DNA of 20,492 nt, from the NCBI GenBank assembly GCA_900321955.1, contig ONXX01000004.1, positions 1 through 20,492 of the forward strand. The letters are read 5' to 3'. The position numbers and the translations under genes were made by a program. The stretch's first letter is position 1, and every line of letters begins with the position of its first letter. The DNA is from an uncultured Bacillota bacterium (GTDB lineage Bacteria; Bacillota_I; Bacilli_A; Erysipelotrichales; Erysipelotrichaceae). Below the pieces are notes generated by a model, which saw nothing but the letters and a program-made list of their open reading frames with translations, had not been told where the DNA came from and made no database searches. This document shows, in pieces, positions 5,673-15,900 of this stretch.

Positions 5673-6731
5673 TCAATTCCAGAATTTGTTCATCTTTCCG
5701 TCATTGTAGCCGTAGAATTCATCCATATCGACCCAGTAATTGAAAGCGGAAGCGATCAGCTTATCCTTGTCGGCGATCTGGACACGGACATCGATCAAAG
5801 AATCCGATTCGGCAATATAGTATTCGCCGTCCTTGATGCCGATCAGAATGGCAATGTGACCATTGGCCGAAAACAAGTCGCCGATCTTGACTTCATCCAG
5901 AGATTCCGCGGTGATCAGATGTTTCTCGCCCAGATCGGACAAGTCAAAGACCGAAGGCGCCGGACCGGCACCGATGTCACCCGGATCAAAACCGGCATTG
6001 ACCAGACACCAGGAAACAAAACCCGAACAGTCCAGAGAATTGCGCTGGGCAGAGCCATAGGGAATCGAGAAGATCGGACAGCCCCAAGGCTGAGGCCCCC
6101 GGACCGTTCTGACGATGCCTTCCTTTTCGGCTTTGTACTCGTTCAGGTAGAGACCCTCATGGTAGTAGCGGCCTTCCCCATCGCAATACGGCAGTCTGCC
6201 GTTTTCGTTGAAGTAGTTCATATGATAAGGAAACTGCAGCAGCAGGAATCTGGCTGCCTGGACCGCTCCTGCCCTGGTCCTATAACCGCGTTCGGCGATC
6301 TTGGTTTTCAGGATCTCATCCAGATATTCATTGTCTTCTGCCGTATACAAGCCGCAGGTCAGCTGAGGCTTTTCTTCCGAAACATAAGGCGCCGTGATCA
6401 TATCGGTCACTTCGACCTCATAGCTGTTGCAATCCTTCCGCAAGATCGTTTTGCCCACCTTGTGACCGCTGACCCGATTGGTCGCCACCGACGCAATCGA
6501 TTCATCATCACTCTTGTAGCCGATGTCATCCAGCACATAGACTTCATCGATCGCCAGGTAGACCTTATAGTGATCGTTTACTGTACAGGGTTTTTCTTTC
6601 TCTTCTTCGACGATGGCTTCTTCTTCCACTGTCTCTTCTTCCATCAGCCTGGGTCCAAAGCCCATGACCGACAAAGACAGACCGATCAGCAGCAGAAGCA
6701 TCATCAAAGTATAATTCTTCTTTTTCTTCAC
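5673..6731 (-). CDS. Secreted or anchored NlpC/P60 (C40) family protein, paralogue A
   Basis: 352 residues. Order: lysine-rich start, hydrophobic segment at about 8-25 (signal anchor or signal peptide without lipobox), a glutamate-rich spacer at 31-47, a Big_2-like beta domain at about 55-109 (DDESIASV...NRVSGHKVGKTIL pattern), a linker, and an NlpC/P60 domain at about 145-335. The catalytic Cys is Cys235 in LDCSGFVSW; the general base is His292 in NGHIAIL; Glu308 stands near the third position. Such enzymes cut the peptides of peptidoglycan or related amide bonds, probably outside the membrane. It is a clear paralogue of the next upstream gene (SRAGAV-type, DCSGF, GDIGAGP and GDL blocks shared). 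The start is GTG: the codon two before it in frame is TAA, and no Shine-Dalgarno is visible. Confidence 0.85.
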   Translation of the reverse strand: MKKKKNYTLMMLLLLIGLSLSVMGFGPRLMEEETVEEEAIVEEEKEKPCTVNDHYKVYLAIDEVYVLDDIGYKSDDESIASVATNRVSGHKVGKTILRKDCNSYEVEVTDMITAPYVSEEKPQLTCGLYTAEDNEYLDEILKTKIAERGYRTRAGAVQAARFLLLQFPYHMNYFNENGRLPYCDGEGRYYHEGLYLNEYKAEKEGIVRTVRGPQPWGCPIFSIPYGSAQRNSLDCSGFVSWCLVNAGFDPGDIGAGPAPSVFDLSDLGEKHLITAESLDEVKIGDLFSANGHIAILIGIKDGEYYIAESDSLIDVRVQIADKDKLIASAFNYWVDMDEFYGYNDGKMNKFWN

Positions 6732-6738
6732 GCATTAC

Positions 6739-6747
6739 ATGATAACA
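6739..6747 (-). promoter_or_regulatory. Possible extended -10 promoter of NlpC/P60 paralogue A
   Basis: TGTTATCAT matches an extended -10 element (TG-n-TATCAT). No -35 is convincing. The GTG start codon lies 8 bases after the hexamer, so a transcript from here would start at or next to the initiation codon. The 46-base gap contains no terminator, so co-transcription with paralogue B is also possible. Confidence 0.4.
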
Positions 6748-6777
6748 TAAAGTCTGTTTTTTTCTTTATTGAATCGC

Positions 6778-7812
6778 TTATTCCCAATACGTCGTATAAT
6801 TGCCGTCATTCTTGTAATAATCATCCATGAAAATGACATAGTCCCATTCCGACTGGGTCAGAAACTGTTCATAGGAATAGATCCTGACCTGCAGGTCATT
6901 GACCCAATAGGCTTCGCCGATATAGACCTTCTCGTTGTTCAGACCGATGATCATGCCGATGTGGCCGTCCATTCCCACCAGATCGCCGCACTTCACACGA
7001 TCCATATTGACATAATCCATATAGACTAACTGTCCCAGATCGCTGAGATCATCCATTCCCTCACTGGGACCGGCGCCGATATCGCCGCAGTCAAAGCCGG
7101 CATTCAGCAAAGCCCAGGAAATAAAACCGGAACAGTCTAAACCGTTTGGCGTATATTCGCCTGTTTCCTTTTCATAGACGATTGTTCCCCAGGGACCGGA
7201 ATCGCTGCTGACATCCTTTAAAGCCCGCATCTTCTCTTTGGAGAGGTAGAGTCCTTTCTGATAGTAGCGCCCTTCCCCATCCGCCAGATTTGTTTCATTG
7301 CCCAAACGGCCGTTTTCATAGAAATAATGCAGTTTATACGGAAAACGCAGAGTCAGAAAACGAACGGCTTCCACCGCTCCTGCCCTGCTTGAAAGACCCG
7401 CTTCGTTGATCAAAGAAGCCAGGACCTTGTCTAAAAAGATATTCTCTTCATAGGTATATCTGTTTTCCGGCAGATATTCCTTGTTCATATCGATGAAAGG
7501 CAGGGTATAAAGATCCGAGACATGGACGGTATAGAGTGTACAGTCCTTTTGGAAACTTGTTGTTCCGGACTTTCTGCCTGTGATCTTGCCTTCTTCCAGC
7601 TCAATGATTTCTTCATTTTCACTCAGACTGATCTCGCCTTCAAGTGCTGCACTTTCATTCAAGCTCAAATAGAGCGTCTTTTCCAAAACCGCCTCACAGG
7701 CGTCATTCTTTCGATCGCTGTGCATCGCCAGATAGACGGTTGAAGAAAGCAGTGCCAGCAGAATCATCGACATGATCAGTGAATACTTGAATTTCATAGG
7801 GCTATTATACAT
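6778..7812 (-). CDS. Secreted or anchored NlpC/P60 (C40) family protein, paralogue B
   Basis: 344 residues from the first ATG, or 339 from a second ATG at 7797 (MKFKYSLIM). A hydrophobic segment at about 11-30 makes it membrane-anchored or secreted. Residues 45-100 (EEGKITGRKSGTTSF pattern) look like a degenerate Big_2-like domain. The C40 domain spans about 140-330 with Cys227 in LDCSGFISW, His284 in DGHIGMI and Glu300 nearby. Blocks shared with paralogue A include SRAGAVEAVRFL (142-153), FPYKLHYFYENGRL (157-170) and GFDCGDIGAGP, indicating tandem duplication followed by strong divergence. A role in cell-wall peptide cleavage is inferred from the family. No Shine-Dalgarno precedes either ATG. 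A terminator separates it from the upstream decarboxylase gene, so it probably has its own promoter. Confidence 0.85.
   Translation of the reverse strand: MYNSPMKFKYSLIMSMILLALLSSTVYLAMHSDRKNDACEAVLEKTLYLSLNESAALEGEISLSENEEIIELEEGKITGRKSGTTSFQKDCTLYTVHVSDLYTLPFIDMNKEYLPENRYTYEENIFLDKVLASLINEAGLSSRAGAVEAVRFLTLRFPYKLHYFYENGRLGNETNLADGEGRYYQKGLYLSKEKMRALKDVSSDSGPWGTIVYEKETGEYTPNGLDCSGFISWALLNAGFDCGDIGAGPSEGMDDLSDLGQLVYMDYVNMDRVKCGDLVGMDGHIGMIIGLNNEKVYIGEAYWVNDLQVRIYSYEQFLTQSEWDYVIFMDDYYKNDGNYTTYWE
7804..7809 (-). promoter_or_regulatory. Possible -10 box overlapping the first codons of NlpC/P60 paralogue B
   Basis: A perfect TATAAT covers codons 2-3 of the longest reading. Transcription would start about 7 bases on, which is where the second in-frame ATG (7797) lies. 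The -35 region (GCTTAA at 17 bases) is poor. If used, the real start is the second ATG on a leaderless mRNA. Confidence 0.4.
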
Positions 7813-7849
7813 GTTTCTTGGTGAACTTAAGCTGAATTTTAGCTGAAGA

Positions 7850-7869
7850 AAAAAGGCTTACGCCTTTTT
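7850..7869 (-). terminator. Terminator overlapping the stop codon of the decarboxylase-family gene
   Basis: Perfect 8-bp stem AAAAAGGC/GCCTTTTT with loop GTAA, followed by TCTTC on the minus strand; the stem's own T run serves as U-tract. The TAA stop codon (7860-7858) is inside the loop, so the last codons of the gene form the 5' arm. Confidence 0.85.
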
Positions 7870-9051
7870 GATCGTTCCGTATTCCTCTCCCACTTTCAGG
7901 AAAGTGTTTTCTTTAACAGAAAGCGTAAAGTCACTGTCTTTCTGAAAGACCATGACGATATCGCTTCCTCCGTACTTGAAATACCCCATCGGATCGCCCT
8001 TTTTGACATGACAACCGACCTTCACTTCTTCTTCAAAATTGACGGAGGCTACCTGGCACATGCCGATCGGACTGATTGCCAGCAAGCCGCCCGCATCCAT
8101 TTCCATGATGATCAGGCCTCTGCTCTCCAAAGACTGCCAGCCAAAAAGCTCGGAGAAGTATTCATAATAGCGTTTTCTTTCCTCATCCCAGGTGATCACA
8201 CCGCCCGGCGCAATTGCCCCATCAATGCGCAAAACCTCTTTGATGGTGCCGGAGACCGGAAAATGATAACGGTGGTAGTTGTTGATGTCAAGGAAGGTGT
8301 GGGTCAAAAAGCCGCCACAGAAGCAGTCCTTGTAGCTGCTTGGGGCAAGAAAGACCGCAATATCCCGCAGAGTTCCCGTCTTGATGGCAATGCCGTTTTG
8401 GCTCTCATCGCCTTTCAGTTCGACGATGCCGTTTTCATCGATTCGCCAAAGGCCCTGACAGGAGGCATCGGCAGGAGATACGATCACAGCCGGATCATTC
8501 GGGCTGCCGATCGGACGCCTGGAAGGATGCCTGAAACGGCGCACGAAAAAGTCATTGAAGCTCTTCCAGTTCTCCTTGTCTTCGTACAGATCTTCCTTTA
8601 AGCCGAACTCCTCATTGGCCAGAGCGATCTGATAGTATTCTTCGTTCCAGGAAGCTTCACTGTCCAGAAATAAACCCATCTGCTTCACCAGTTTCCTGAA
8701 CCAGCCGGCGATCGGCTCATGGTAGATCAGCGAATTATGGAAGTAGCCCTTATCCTCGAGCTGCTTCAAAGGCTGGTCAAAAAAGAAATACATGAAGCCC
8801 ATCCCCTGATCCAGACGCATGTACAAAGAGCTGTACTCTTTTGACGGGCAGATCAGCCACGGCATGCATCCATCCAGCCGGTCGATAAAGGAAAACAGAT
8901 CTTCCGTTTGAAAGATCGGGTTGGAGTCGGTATTGGGGTTTGCCTTGCGGGCAAGGGCGATCGAATCGTCCATCATTTCTTTCAGCTTTTCATCCTTAAG
9001 CAGATCAATCAGTTCCAGGGTGATCGGCCGATGTTTCGCATCCTTTTTCAT
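7858..9051 (-). CDS. psd: Phosphatidylserine decarboxylase-family proenzyme
   Basis: 397 residues. These pyruvoyl enzymes make phosphatidylethanolamine from phosphatidylserine at the membrane after cutting themselves. Family marks: FNDFFVRRF (165-173), SPADA with Asp195, NNYHRYHFPVSG with His260/His263, SPIGM (327-331) and the self-cleavage site GGS at 361-363, where Ser363 would become the pyruvoyl group. The residue after Ser is Asp rather than the usual Thr or Ser. About 160 residues precede the catalytic domain, longer than in E. coli-type Psd and closer to the type II/clostridial form. No pssA is in the window, so the lipid role is inferred. It sits alone between the rpoC terminator and its own terminator. 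No Shine-Dalgarno is seen before the ATG. Confidence 0.87.
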   Translation of the reverse strand: MKKDAKHRPITLELIDLLKDEKLKEMMDDSIALARKANPNTDSNPIFQTEDLFSFIDRLDGCMPWLICPSKEYSSLYMRLDQGMGFMYFFFDQPLKQLEDKGYFHNSLIYHEPIAGWFRKLVKQMGLFLDSEASWNEEYYQIALANEEFGLKEDLYEDKENWKSFNDFFVRRFRHPSRRPIGSPNDPAVIVSPADASCQGLWRIDENGIVELKGDESQNGIAIKTGTLRDIAVFLAPSSYKDCFCGGFLTHTFLDINNYHRYHFPVSGTIKEVLRIDGAIAPGGVITWDEERKRYYEYFSELFGWQSLESRGLIIMEMDAGGLLAISPIGMCQVASVNFEEEVKVGCHVKKGDPMGYFKYGGSDIVMVFQKDSDFTLSVKENTFLKVGEEYGTIKKA

Positions 9052-9064
9052 ATCAGTGTCTTAC

Positions 9065-9093
9065 ATTATGCCTTCTTAATGCAAAAAACACAA
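9065..9093 (-). promoter_or_regulatory. Probable promoter of the decarboxylase-family gene
   Basis: TTGTGT (9093-9088), a 17-base spacer and CATAAT (9070-9065). The -10 is good, the -35 weak. The start codon is 13 bases past the -10, leaving a leader of only about 6-7 bases. Confidence 0.5.
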
Positions 9094-9110
9094 TGAATTT
9101 GCATAAAAAA

Positions 9111-9133
9111 GGAGACATGCTCAGCATGTCTCC
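9111..9133 (-). terminator. Terminator of the rplJL-rpoBC operon
   Basis: Perfect 10-bp stem GGAGACATGC/GCATGTCTCC around a TGA triloop, followed on the minus strand by TTTTTT. It begins 9 bases after the rpoC stop codon. Confidence 0.95.
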
Positions 9134-9142
9134 TCATAAAGC

Positions 9143-12100
9143 TTATTCGGCTTCTTCCTGTTCGTCCACAGTTTCCTCTGCTTCGTTTGCATCAATGTCA
9201 GCGTCTTCATCATATTCGCCGAGCATCTCGCTAGGCAGAGAAGCTTCCTCTTGCGCGGCAAGAAGCTTTTCTTCTCTGATCTCATCGAGTTCTTCTGCCC
9301 TTTCGAGAACCAGTTTCGTCGTTTCTCTTTCGAACTTCGAACCGGTTCCGGCCGGGATCAGCTTACCGATAATGACGTTTTCCTTGATACCGAAGAGGTT
9401 ATCGACTTTGCCGTTGACGGCAGCGTCGGTAAGAACTTTGGTCGTCTCCTGGAAGGATGCGGCCGATAAGAAGGAATCTGTCTCAACAGAAGACTTGGAG
9501 ATACCCAGAAGCAGCGGTTCAAACTTCGCCGGCTGCTTGCCGGATAACAGGAGTTCCGTATTGAGGTCGTTGATCTTCTTGAGGGAGATCGTCTGACCAG
9601 CACAGAGTTCGCTTCCGCCCGGTTCAACGACGATGACCTTCTTAAGCATCTGCTTGATGATAACTTCAACGTGCTTATCGGAGATGTCGATACCGGTAAC
9701 GGCGTAGACCTTCTTGACTTCCTTTAAGATGTAATTCTGTACAGCCTGTACACCGGCGATCGACAGCAGTTCCTTCGGATCCACATTGCCTTCCGTCAGT
9801 TTTGCACCGGCTCTGACTTCTGCACCGACCTTGACCCAGGCTCTGATGGTAGAAGAGATACCGCACTTGTGAGCGATGGACTCTTTATCATTGGAGACCT
9901 CGACGATCCATGAGTGATCTTCCTGTTCTTCCACCTTGGTCACTTCACCGGCGATCTTGGAGATGACCGACGGATGTTTCGGGCAGCGTGCTTCAAACAG
10001 TTCTTCGACACGCGGCAGACCCTGTGTAATATCATCATCTGCGTTTGCGACACCACCGGAGTGGAATGTACGCATGGTCAGCTGAGTACCAGGTTCACCG
10101 ATGGACTGCGCTGCCATAATACCGATGGCCTCACCGGATTCGACCAGCTTACCGGTCGCCATGTTACGGCCATAGCACTTGCGGCAGATACCGTCTTTGC
10201 ACTTACAAGTAAAGGAGTTACGGATATTCATGCCTTTGTAACCGGCGGCAATGATCTTGTCGGCGATCGCCTCATCAATGAATTCATCTTCATCGATGAT
10301 GATCTCACCTGTTGCAGGATCAGCCAGCTGTTCCTTGGCATAACGTCCTACGATCCTGTCGTAGAATTTTTCAATTGTCGAGTTGTCCTTTGTATCGATG
10401 ATATCTTCAACATAGTAACCCTGATCGGTATGGCAGTCTTCTTCCATAACCATGACATCCTGAGCGACATCGACCAGTCTTCTGGTCAGATAGCCTGATT
10501 CAGCTGTCTTCAGGGCCGTATCGGTCAGACCTTTACGGACACCGTGTGTTGAAATAAAGAATTCGGATACATTCAGACCCTCACGGAAGGAAGAATAGAT
10601 CGGGACTTCGATGATCGAAGGCTGATATTCTTTCTTCGACTTGGACTGTGTCGGTCTTCCCATCAGACCACGCATACCGGCCAGCTGGGTAAAGTTCGAC
10701 TTGTTACCACGGGCACCGGATACGGATGACATGTTGATCGGCGACTTACGAGGCAGATTGTTCATGACATCATCACCGATGGCGTTGGTCGCATCAGCCC
10801 AAAGCTTGGAGAAGTGCTTTTCCCATTCAGGCAGGGTCAGCTGACCTCTCTTCAGCAGATTCTGTAATACATCGGCCTTGGCCTTTGCTTCATCAACGAA
10901 CTTCTGCTTGTGCGGAGCGACGTTGATATCAGACAGTGAGATCGTCATACCGGCAACGGTAGAGTACTCAAAGCCCAGGTCTTTGATCGCATCCAGAACC
11001 TGAGAGGAACCTTCGGTCTTGTACTTCGCGAAGACTTCCGCGATGACCTTGGAAAGGCTCTTTTTGGTGAATTCCGGTGCGATCGCTTTTTCCTTGATGA
11101 ACTTCCTGATATCGGTACCGAAATCACAGAAGCTGGACTCCGGTGTGTGTCTGAGCGAATCACCCTTGACTTCGTTGATGTAAGGGAAATCAGCCGGGAA
11201 CTTGTCGTTGAAGATCAGTTTACCGATCGTCGTGACAAGATACTTATCAAGCTGTTCTTCAGTGAAACTTGTCTTGTTTAAAGCGCGGGCCGGGATGGCA
11301 ACACGCGTATGCAGGTGGACTTCCTTGTTCTGGTAAGCCATCAGTGCTTCGTTGAAATCCTTATAGACGTGACCTTCGTTGTCACCGAACCTTCTCCACA
11401 TTGCGGCAGTTTCCTTGTCGCCCAGTGCTTCGATGGCATCGGCCTTCTCATAGAATTCTTCCGCAGTCTCTTCCATATTCAGATAGAAGTTACCGAGGAC
11501 CATATCCTGGGAAGGAGTAACGATCGGTTTACCATCCTTAGGACCGAGGATGTTGTTGGAAGCCATCATCAGGATCTCTGCTTCCGCCCTTGCTTCTTCC
11601 GACAGAGGAAGGTGAACGGCCATCTGGTCACCATCGAAGTCGGCGTTGAAGGCTGTACATACGAGTGGATGCAGTCTTATCGCTCTTCCTTCGACGAGTT
11701 TCGGCTTGAAGGCCTGGATACCCAGTCTGTGTAATGTAGGAGCACGGTTCAGGAAGACAGGATGGTTGTCCATCAGTTCTTCGAGAACATCCCAGATCGC
11801 CGGATCAAATCTCTCGATCATCTTCTCGGCAAACTTGGAGGATTGCGCGATCTTCTGATTTACGAGTTCATTGATGACGAACGGTTTGTAAAGCTGAATG
11901 GCCATTTCTCTAGGAATACCGCACTGGTACATCTTGAGATCCGGTCCGACAGCGATAACCGATCTTCCGGAGAAGTCGACACGCTTACCTAAGAGGTTCT
12001 GTCTGAAACGGCCCTGCTTACCCTTTAAGGAGTGAGACAGAGACTTTAACGGACGGTTGGCGGAACCCTTGACCGGGTTGCCTCTTCTGCCGTTATCGAT

Positions 12101-12985
12101 CAGAGCATCGACTGCTTCCTGAAGCATACGCTTTTCGTTCTGGACGATGATACTCGGCGTGCCGATCTCCAGTAACTTCTTCAAACGGTTGTTACGGGTG
12201 ATGACTCTTCTGTACAGATCGTTCAGATCGGAAGTCGCAAACCTGCCGCCGTCCAGCTGAAGCATCGGCCTCAGATCCGGCGGTATGACAGGAAGTACGG
12301 TCAAGACCATCCATTCAGGCTTGTTCTCGGAATCGACGAAAGCGTTGATCGTTTCCAGTCTCTTGATCAGCTTCTTGCGCTTGTCGCCCTGAGCCTTTTC
12401 AAGTTCCTTGACGATATCTTTCTTTTCCTTGAGGACATCGACCTGTTCCAGTAAGGTCTTGATCGCTTCGGCACCTGTCTGTGCCTTGAAAGCATCCTTG
12501 CCGTACAGAGCTTCGTAATTTCTTACTTCCAGCTCTGACAGAGGCTGCTTGTATTCCAGATCCGTATTACCCGGATCGGTAACGATCCATGTAACGAAGT
12601 AGACGACTTCTTCCAGGATCTTTGGTGAAACATTGAGTACGAGACCCATTCTGGAAGGGATACCCTTCAGATACCAGATATGGGCAACCGGAGCAGCCAG
12701 GGCGATATGGCCCATGCGCTCTCTACGTACACTTGATTTGGTGATCTCAACACCGCAGCGGTCACATACGACACCTTTGTAACGTACTTTCTTGTACTTG
12801 CCGCAGTAACACTCCCAGTCCTTGGTCGGGCCGAATATCCTTTCACAGAATAAGCCGTCCCTTTCCGGTTTCTGGCTGCGATAGTTGATCGTCTCAGGCT
12901 TGGTGACCTCACCATGAGACCATTCCAGGATTCTTTCCGGAGATGCTAAACCGACTTTGATTGCTTCAAATTTGTTCTTTGCCAC
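9143..12985 (-). CDS. rpoC: DNA-directed RNA polymerase subunit beta'
   Basis: 1280 residues, the clamp and half of the active centre of RNA polymerase. N-terminal zinc site Cys59, Cys61, Cys74, Cys77; absolutely conserved NADFDGDQM at 447-455 with Asp449, Asp451 and Asp453 holding catalytic magnesium; second zinc site from Cys851 and a cluster at 927-937; trigger-loop region [18 protein letters not shown] at 961-978. It is about 80 residues longer than the Bacillus subtilis protein (length from memory), partly owing to an acidic tail after about residue 1250. The start is GTG, with GGAGG 7 bases upstream inside the last codons of rpoB; only 2 bases separate the rpoB stop from this start, so the subunits are translationally coupled. 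Confidence 0.98.
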   Translation of the reverse strand: MAKNKFEAIKVGLASPERILEWSHGEVTKPETINYRSQKPERDGLFCERIFGPTKDWECYCGKYKKVRYKGVVCDRCGVEITKSSVRRERMGHIALAAPVAHIWYLKGIPSRMGLVLNVSPKILEEVVYFVTWIVTDPGNTDLEYKQPLSELEVRNYEALYGKDAFKAQTGAEAIKTLLEQVDVLKEKKDIVKELEKAQGDKRKKLIKRLETINAFVDSENKPEWMVLTVLPVIPPDLRPMLQLDGGRFATSDLNDLYRRVITRNNRLKKLLEIGTPSIIVQNEKRMLQEAVDALIDNGRRGNPVKGSANRPLKSLSHSLKGKQGRFRQNLLGKRVDFSGRSVIAVGPDLKMYQCGIPREMAIQLYKPFVINELVNQKIAQSSKFAEKMIERFDPAIWDVLEELMDNHPVFLNRAPTLHRLGIQAFKPKLVEGRAIRLHPLVCTAFNADFDGDQMAVHLPLSEEARAEAEILMMASNNILGPKDGKPIVTPSQDMVLGNFYLNMEETAEEFYEKADAIEALGDKETAAMWRRFGDNEGHVYKDFNEALMAYQNKEVHLHTRVAIPARALNKTSFTEEQLDKYLVTTIGKLIFNDKFPADFPYINEVKGDSLRHTPESSFCDFGTDIRKFIKEKAIAPEFTKKSLSKVIAEVFAKYKTEGSSQVLDAIKDLGFEYSTVAGMTISLSDINVAPHKQKFVDEAKAKADVLQNLLKRGQLTLPEWEKHFSKLWADATNAIGDDVMNNLPRKSPINMSSVSGARGNKSNFTQLAGMRGLMGRPTQSKSKKEYQPSIIEVPIYSSFREGLNVSEFFISTHGVRKGLTDTALKTAESGYLTRRLVDVAQDVMVMEEDCHTDQGYYVEDIIDTKDNSTIEKFYDRIVGRYAKEQLADPATGEIIIDEDEFIDEAIADKIIAAGYKGMNIRNSFTCKCKDGICRKCYGRNMATGKLVESGEAIGIMAAQSIGEPGTQLTMRTFHSGGVANADDDITQGLPRVEELFEARCPKHPSVISKIAGEVTKVEEQEDHSWIVEVSNDKESIAHKCGISSTIRAWVKVGAEVRAGAKLTEGNVDPKELLSIAGVQAVQNYILKEVKKVYAVTGIDISDKHVEVIIKQMLKKVIVVEPGGSELCAGQTISLKKINDLNTELLLSGKQPAKFEPLLLGISKSSVETDSFLSAASFQETTKVLTDAAVNGKVDNLFGIKENVIIGKLIPAGTGSKFERETTKLVLERAEELDEIREEKLLAAQEEASLPSEMLGEYDEDADIDANEAEETVDEQEEAE

Positions 12986-12987
12986 GT

Positions 12988-15900
12988 CTATACCTCCTCT
13001 TCATCCATTCCCAGACCCATGATCGCTTCCGGAGCCTCTTCCTCATCGATGCTGTCTCTGACTTCGAGGCCTTCGGTATCTTCTACGAGAGTCGCGTTGC
13101 TTGCCTTTTCGACATCGCGGTCGTCCTCATCGCTTCTGGAGATACTGACTTCATTGCCCTCGGCGTCCAGCATTCTGACATCCAGAGCCAAAGCCTGTAA
13201 TTCGTTCTTGAGGACGTTGAAGGATTCCGGAATACCCGGTTCAGGGATTCTCTTACCCTTGATGATGGCATCGTAGGTCTTGGTACGGCCGTTGATATCA
13301 TCGGACTTGACGGTAAGGATCTCTTCCAGAGTATGTGCGGCACCATAGGCTTCCAGAGCCCAGACTTCCATTTCACCGAATCTCTGACCACCGTTCTGCG
13401 CTTTACCGCCTAATGGCTGCTGCGTTACCAGTGAGTAAGGACCGGTTGCACGGGCATGGAGCTTATCGTCGACCATGTGTGCCAGCTTGATCATGTACAT
13501 GACACCGACAGCGATTCTTTCATCGTAAGGTTCACCGGTCTTGCCGTCTCTTAAGACGATCTTGCCGTCCATGGACGTACCGGCTTCCTTCATGATCTCT
13601 GTCAGTTCTTCGTTGGTGATTCCGTCGAAGACCGGTGTCGCAAACTTGACGGTCTTGCCCGTCTTTTCGCTCAACGTCTTGGCAGCCATACCTAAATGGA
13701 TCTCCAGGACCTGACCGATATTCATACGTGAAGGGACACCGAACGGATTCAGCATGATATCCACAGGGGTTCCATCCGGCATAAACGGCATATCCTCGAT
13801 CGGTAAGATCTTGGAAATGACACCCTTATTACCGTGACGTCCGGCCATCTTATCGCCTTCGGAAATCTTACGTTTCTGAACGACGTAGACCTTGATGACT
13901 TCCGTGACACCCGGGCCCAGTTCGTAGCCTTCAGAACGTTTGAAGATTCTGATGGACTGAACGATACCGGCACCGCCGTGCGGAACTCTGAGTGAATTAT
14001 CTCTGACTTCGTGTGATTTCTCACCGAAGATCGCCAATAACAGTTTTTCTTCCGGTGAAGCATCGGACTGTCCTTTCGGCGTAACCTTACCTACAAGGAT
14101 ATCGCCTTCCTTGACTTCTGCACCGACCATAACGATACCTCTGGAATCCAGGTTGCGGCAAGCGCCTTCCTGAACGTTCGGGATATCTCTGGTGATTTCT
14201 TCTTCACCGAGTTTTGTCTTTCTCTTTTCGATCGAATATTCATCGATGTGAATTGAGGTATAGACATCATCTTTGACCATTCTCTCGGACATGATGATGG
14301 CATCTTCGTAGTTGTAACCGTGCCATGTCATGAACGCGATGGTGACATTCTGTCCTAATGCCAGTTCGCCATCATCCATGGAAGGACCATCGGCGATGAT
14401 ATCGCCAGGTTTGACTGTATCGCCATCTTCCACGATCGGACGATGGTTGATGCAGGTACCGGCATTGGAACGGGCAAACTTCTCGAGTCTGTATTCGTGT
14501 TCAACGCCGTCCTTGGAGGTGACGACGATGCGGTTGGCATCGACATAAGTGACCGTACCCTCATCGTTGCAGATCAGGCCTGTCCCGGAGTCTTTCGCGA
14601 TCTTCGGTTCAATACCTGTTCCGACGTATGGAGCATGCGGCCTTAAAAGCGGAACCGCCTGTCTTTGCATGTTGGCACCCATTAAGGCACGGGAAGCATC
14701 ATCGTTCTCTAAGAACGGGATACATGCAGCAGCGACAGAAACGATCTGCTTCGGGGAAACGTCTGCCAGTTCAACGACGGACTTGTTGACCAATACGGTT
14801 TCACCGGCTTTTCTGGCAACGACCTGATCGTTGATCAGCTTGCCGCCGACGACTTCGTTGGCCTGGGCGATGATGTAGTCATTCTCATCATCAGCGGAAA
14901 GATAAATGTAATCTTCCGACACATTGCCCTTGGCGTCAACCTTGCGGTATGGCGTCTGAATGAAGCCATATTCATTGATCTTGGCATAGGTTGTTAAGTA
15001 GGAAATCAGACCGATGTTCTGACCTTCCGGGGTCTCGATCGGACAGATCCTGCCGTAGTGAGAGTTGTGAACGTCACGGACTTCAAAGCCGGCTCTTTCT
15101 CTGGTCAGACCGCCCGGGCCCAATGCAGAGATACGGCGCTTGTTAGTTAACTCAGCCAGAGGGTTCTGCTGGTCCATGAACTGGGAAAGCTGCGAAGAAG
15201 AGAAGAATTCTCTGATCGCACCGGATAACGGACGGTTATTGGTGAGTGTCTTCGGAGTTGCGTTTTCGATCTCCGTGATGGACATCTTTTCCTTGACCGC
15301 CTTTTCCATTCTGGAAAGACCGATACGGAACTGGTTCTGAATGAGTTCGCCGACTGTCCTGATTCTACGGTTGCCCAGCATATCGATATCATCGGTGGAA
15401 CCGACGCCGTCGAGCAGCGTGAACATATAGTTGTAGAATGCCAGCATATCGGACATCGTGATGCACTTCTTGTTGTTGAGCGGATCGATACCGATCAGTC
15501 TGATCTTGGCGTTTTCATCGCTCGGGTTGCAGATATTGACGACCTGGCAAGCCGTACCGACTAACCAAGCGGAAATCTTTTCACCCTGATCGACTCTGGC
15601 CTTGATCGCCGCTTCCTTGTCGGACATCAGCATGTAGCTGTCATGATCCGGCAGGTAGTAAGGCATCGCCTGTTCGTCATCGACGGTCACATCGTTGCCG
15701 TTCTTGTCCGTCAGTCTGCCTAATACGAATAATCTCTGGCCATAGTCCATGACCGCTGAGAAATTCTCGGAAGTGAGCGGAACTTCCTTGGCAATGATGC
15801 CGCTGTAGACTCTGATCGTCGAGATCTCTTTCGCAATCTTCTTGACATCATCGAGCGTCAGGACCGTACCCATGAAATAGGTCTTGTCCTTGAGATCGAT

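Noticed and set aside
5856..6830. 324-codon open frame on the plus strand opposite NlpC/P60 paralogue A
   Set aside because: The translation is Arg/Gln/Asp-rich and then His/Phe-rich without domain features; the minus strand has the C40 motifs.
9914..10498. Open frames on the plus strand inside rpoC and rpoB
   Set aside because: They mirror highly conserved polymerase sequence and lack initiation signals.
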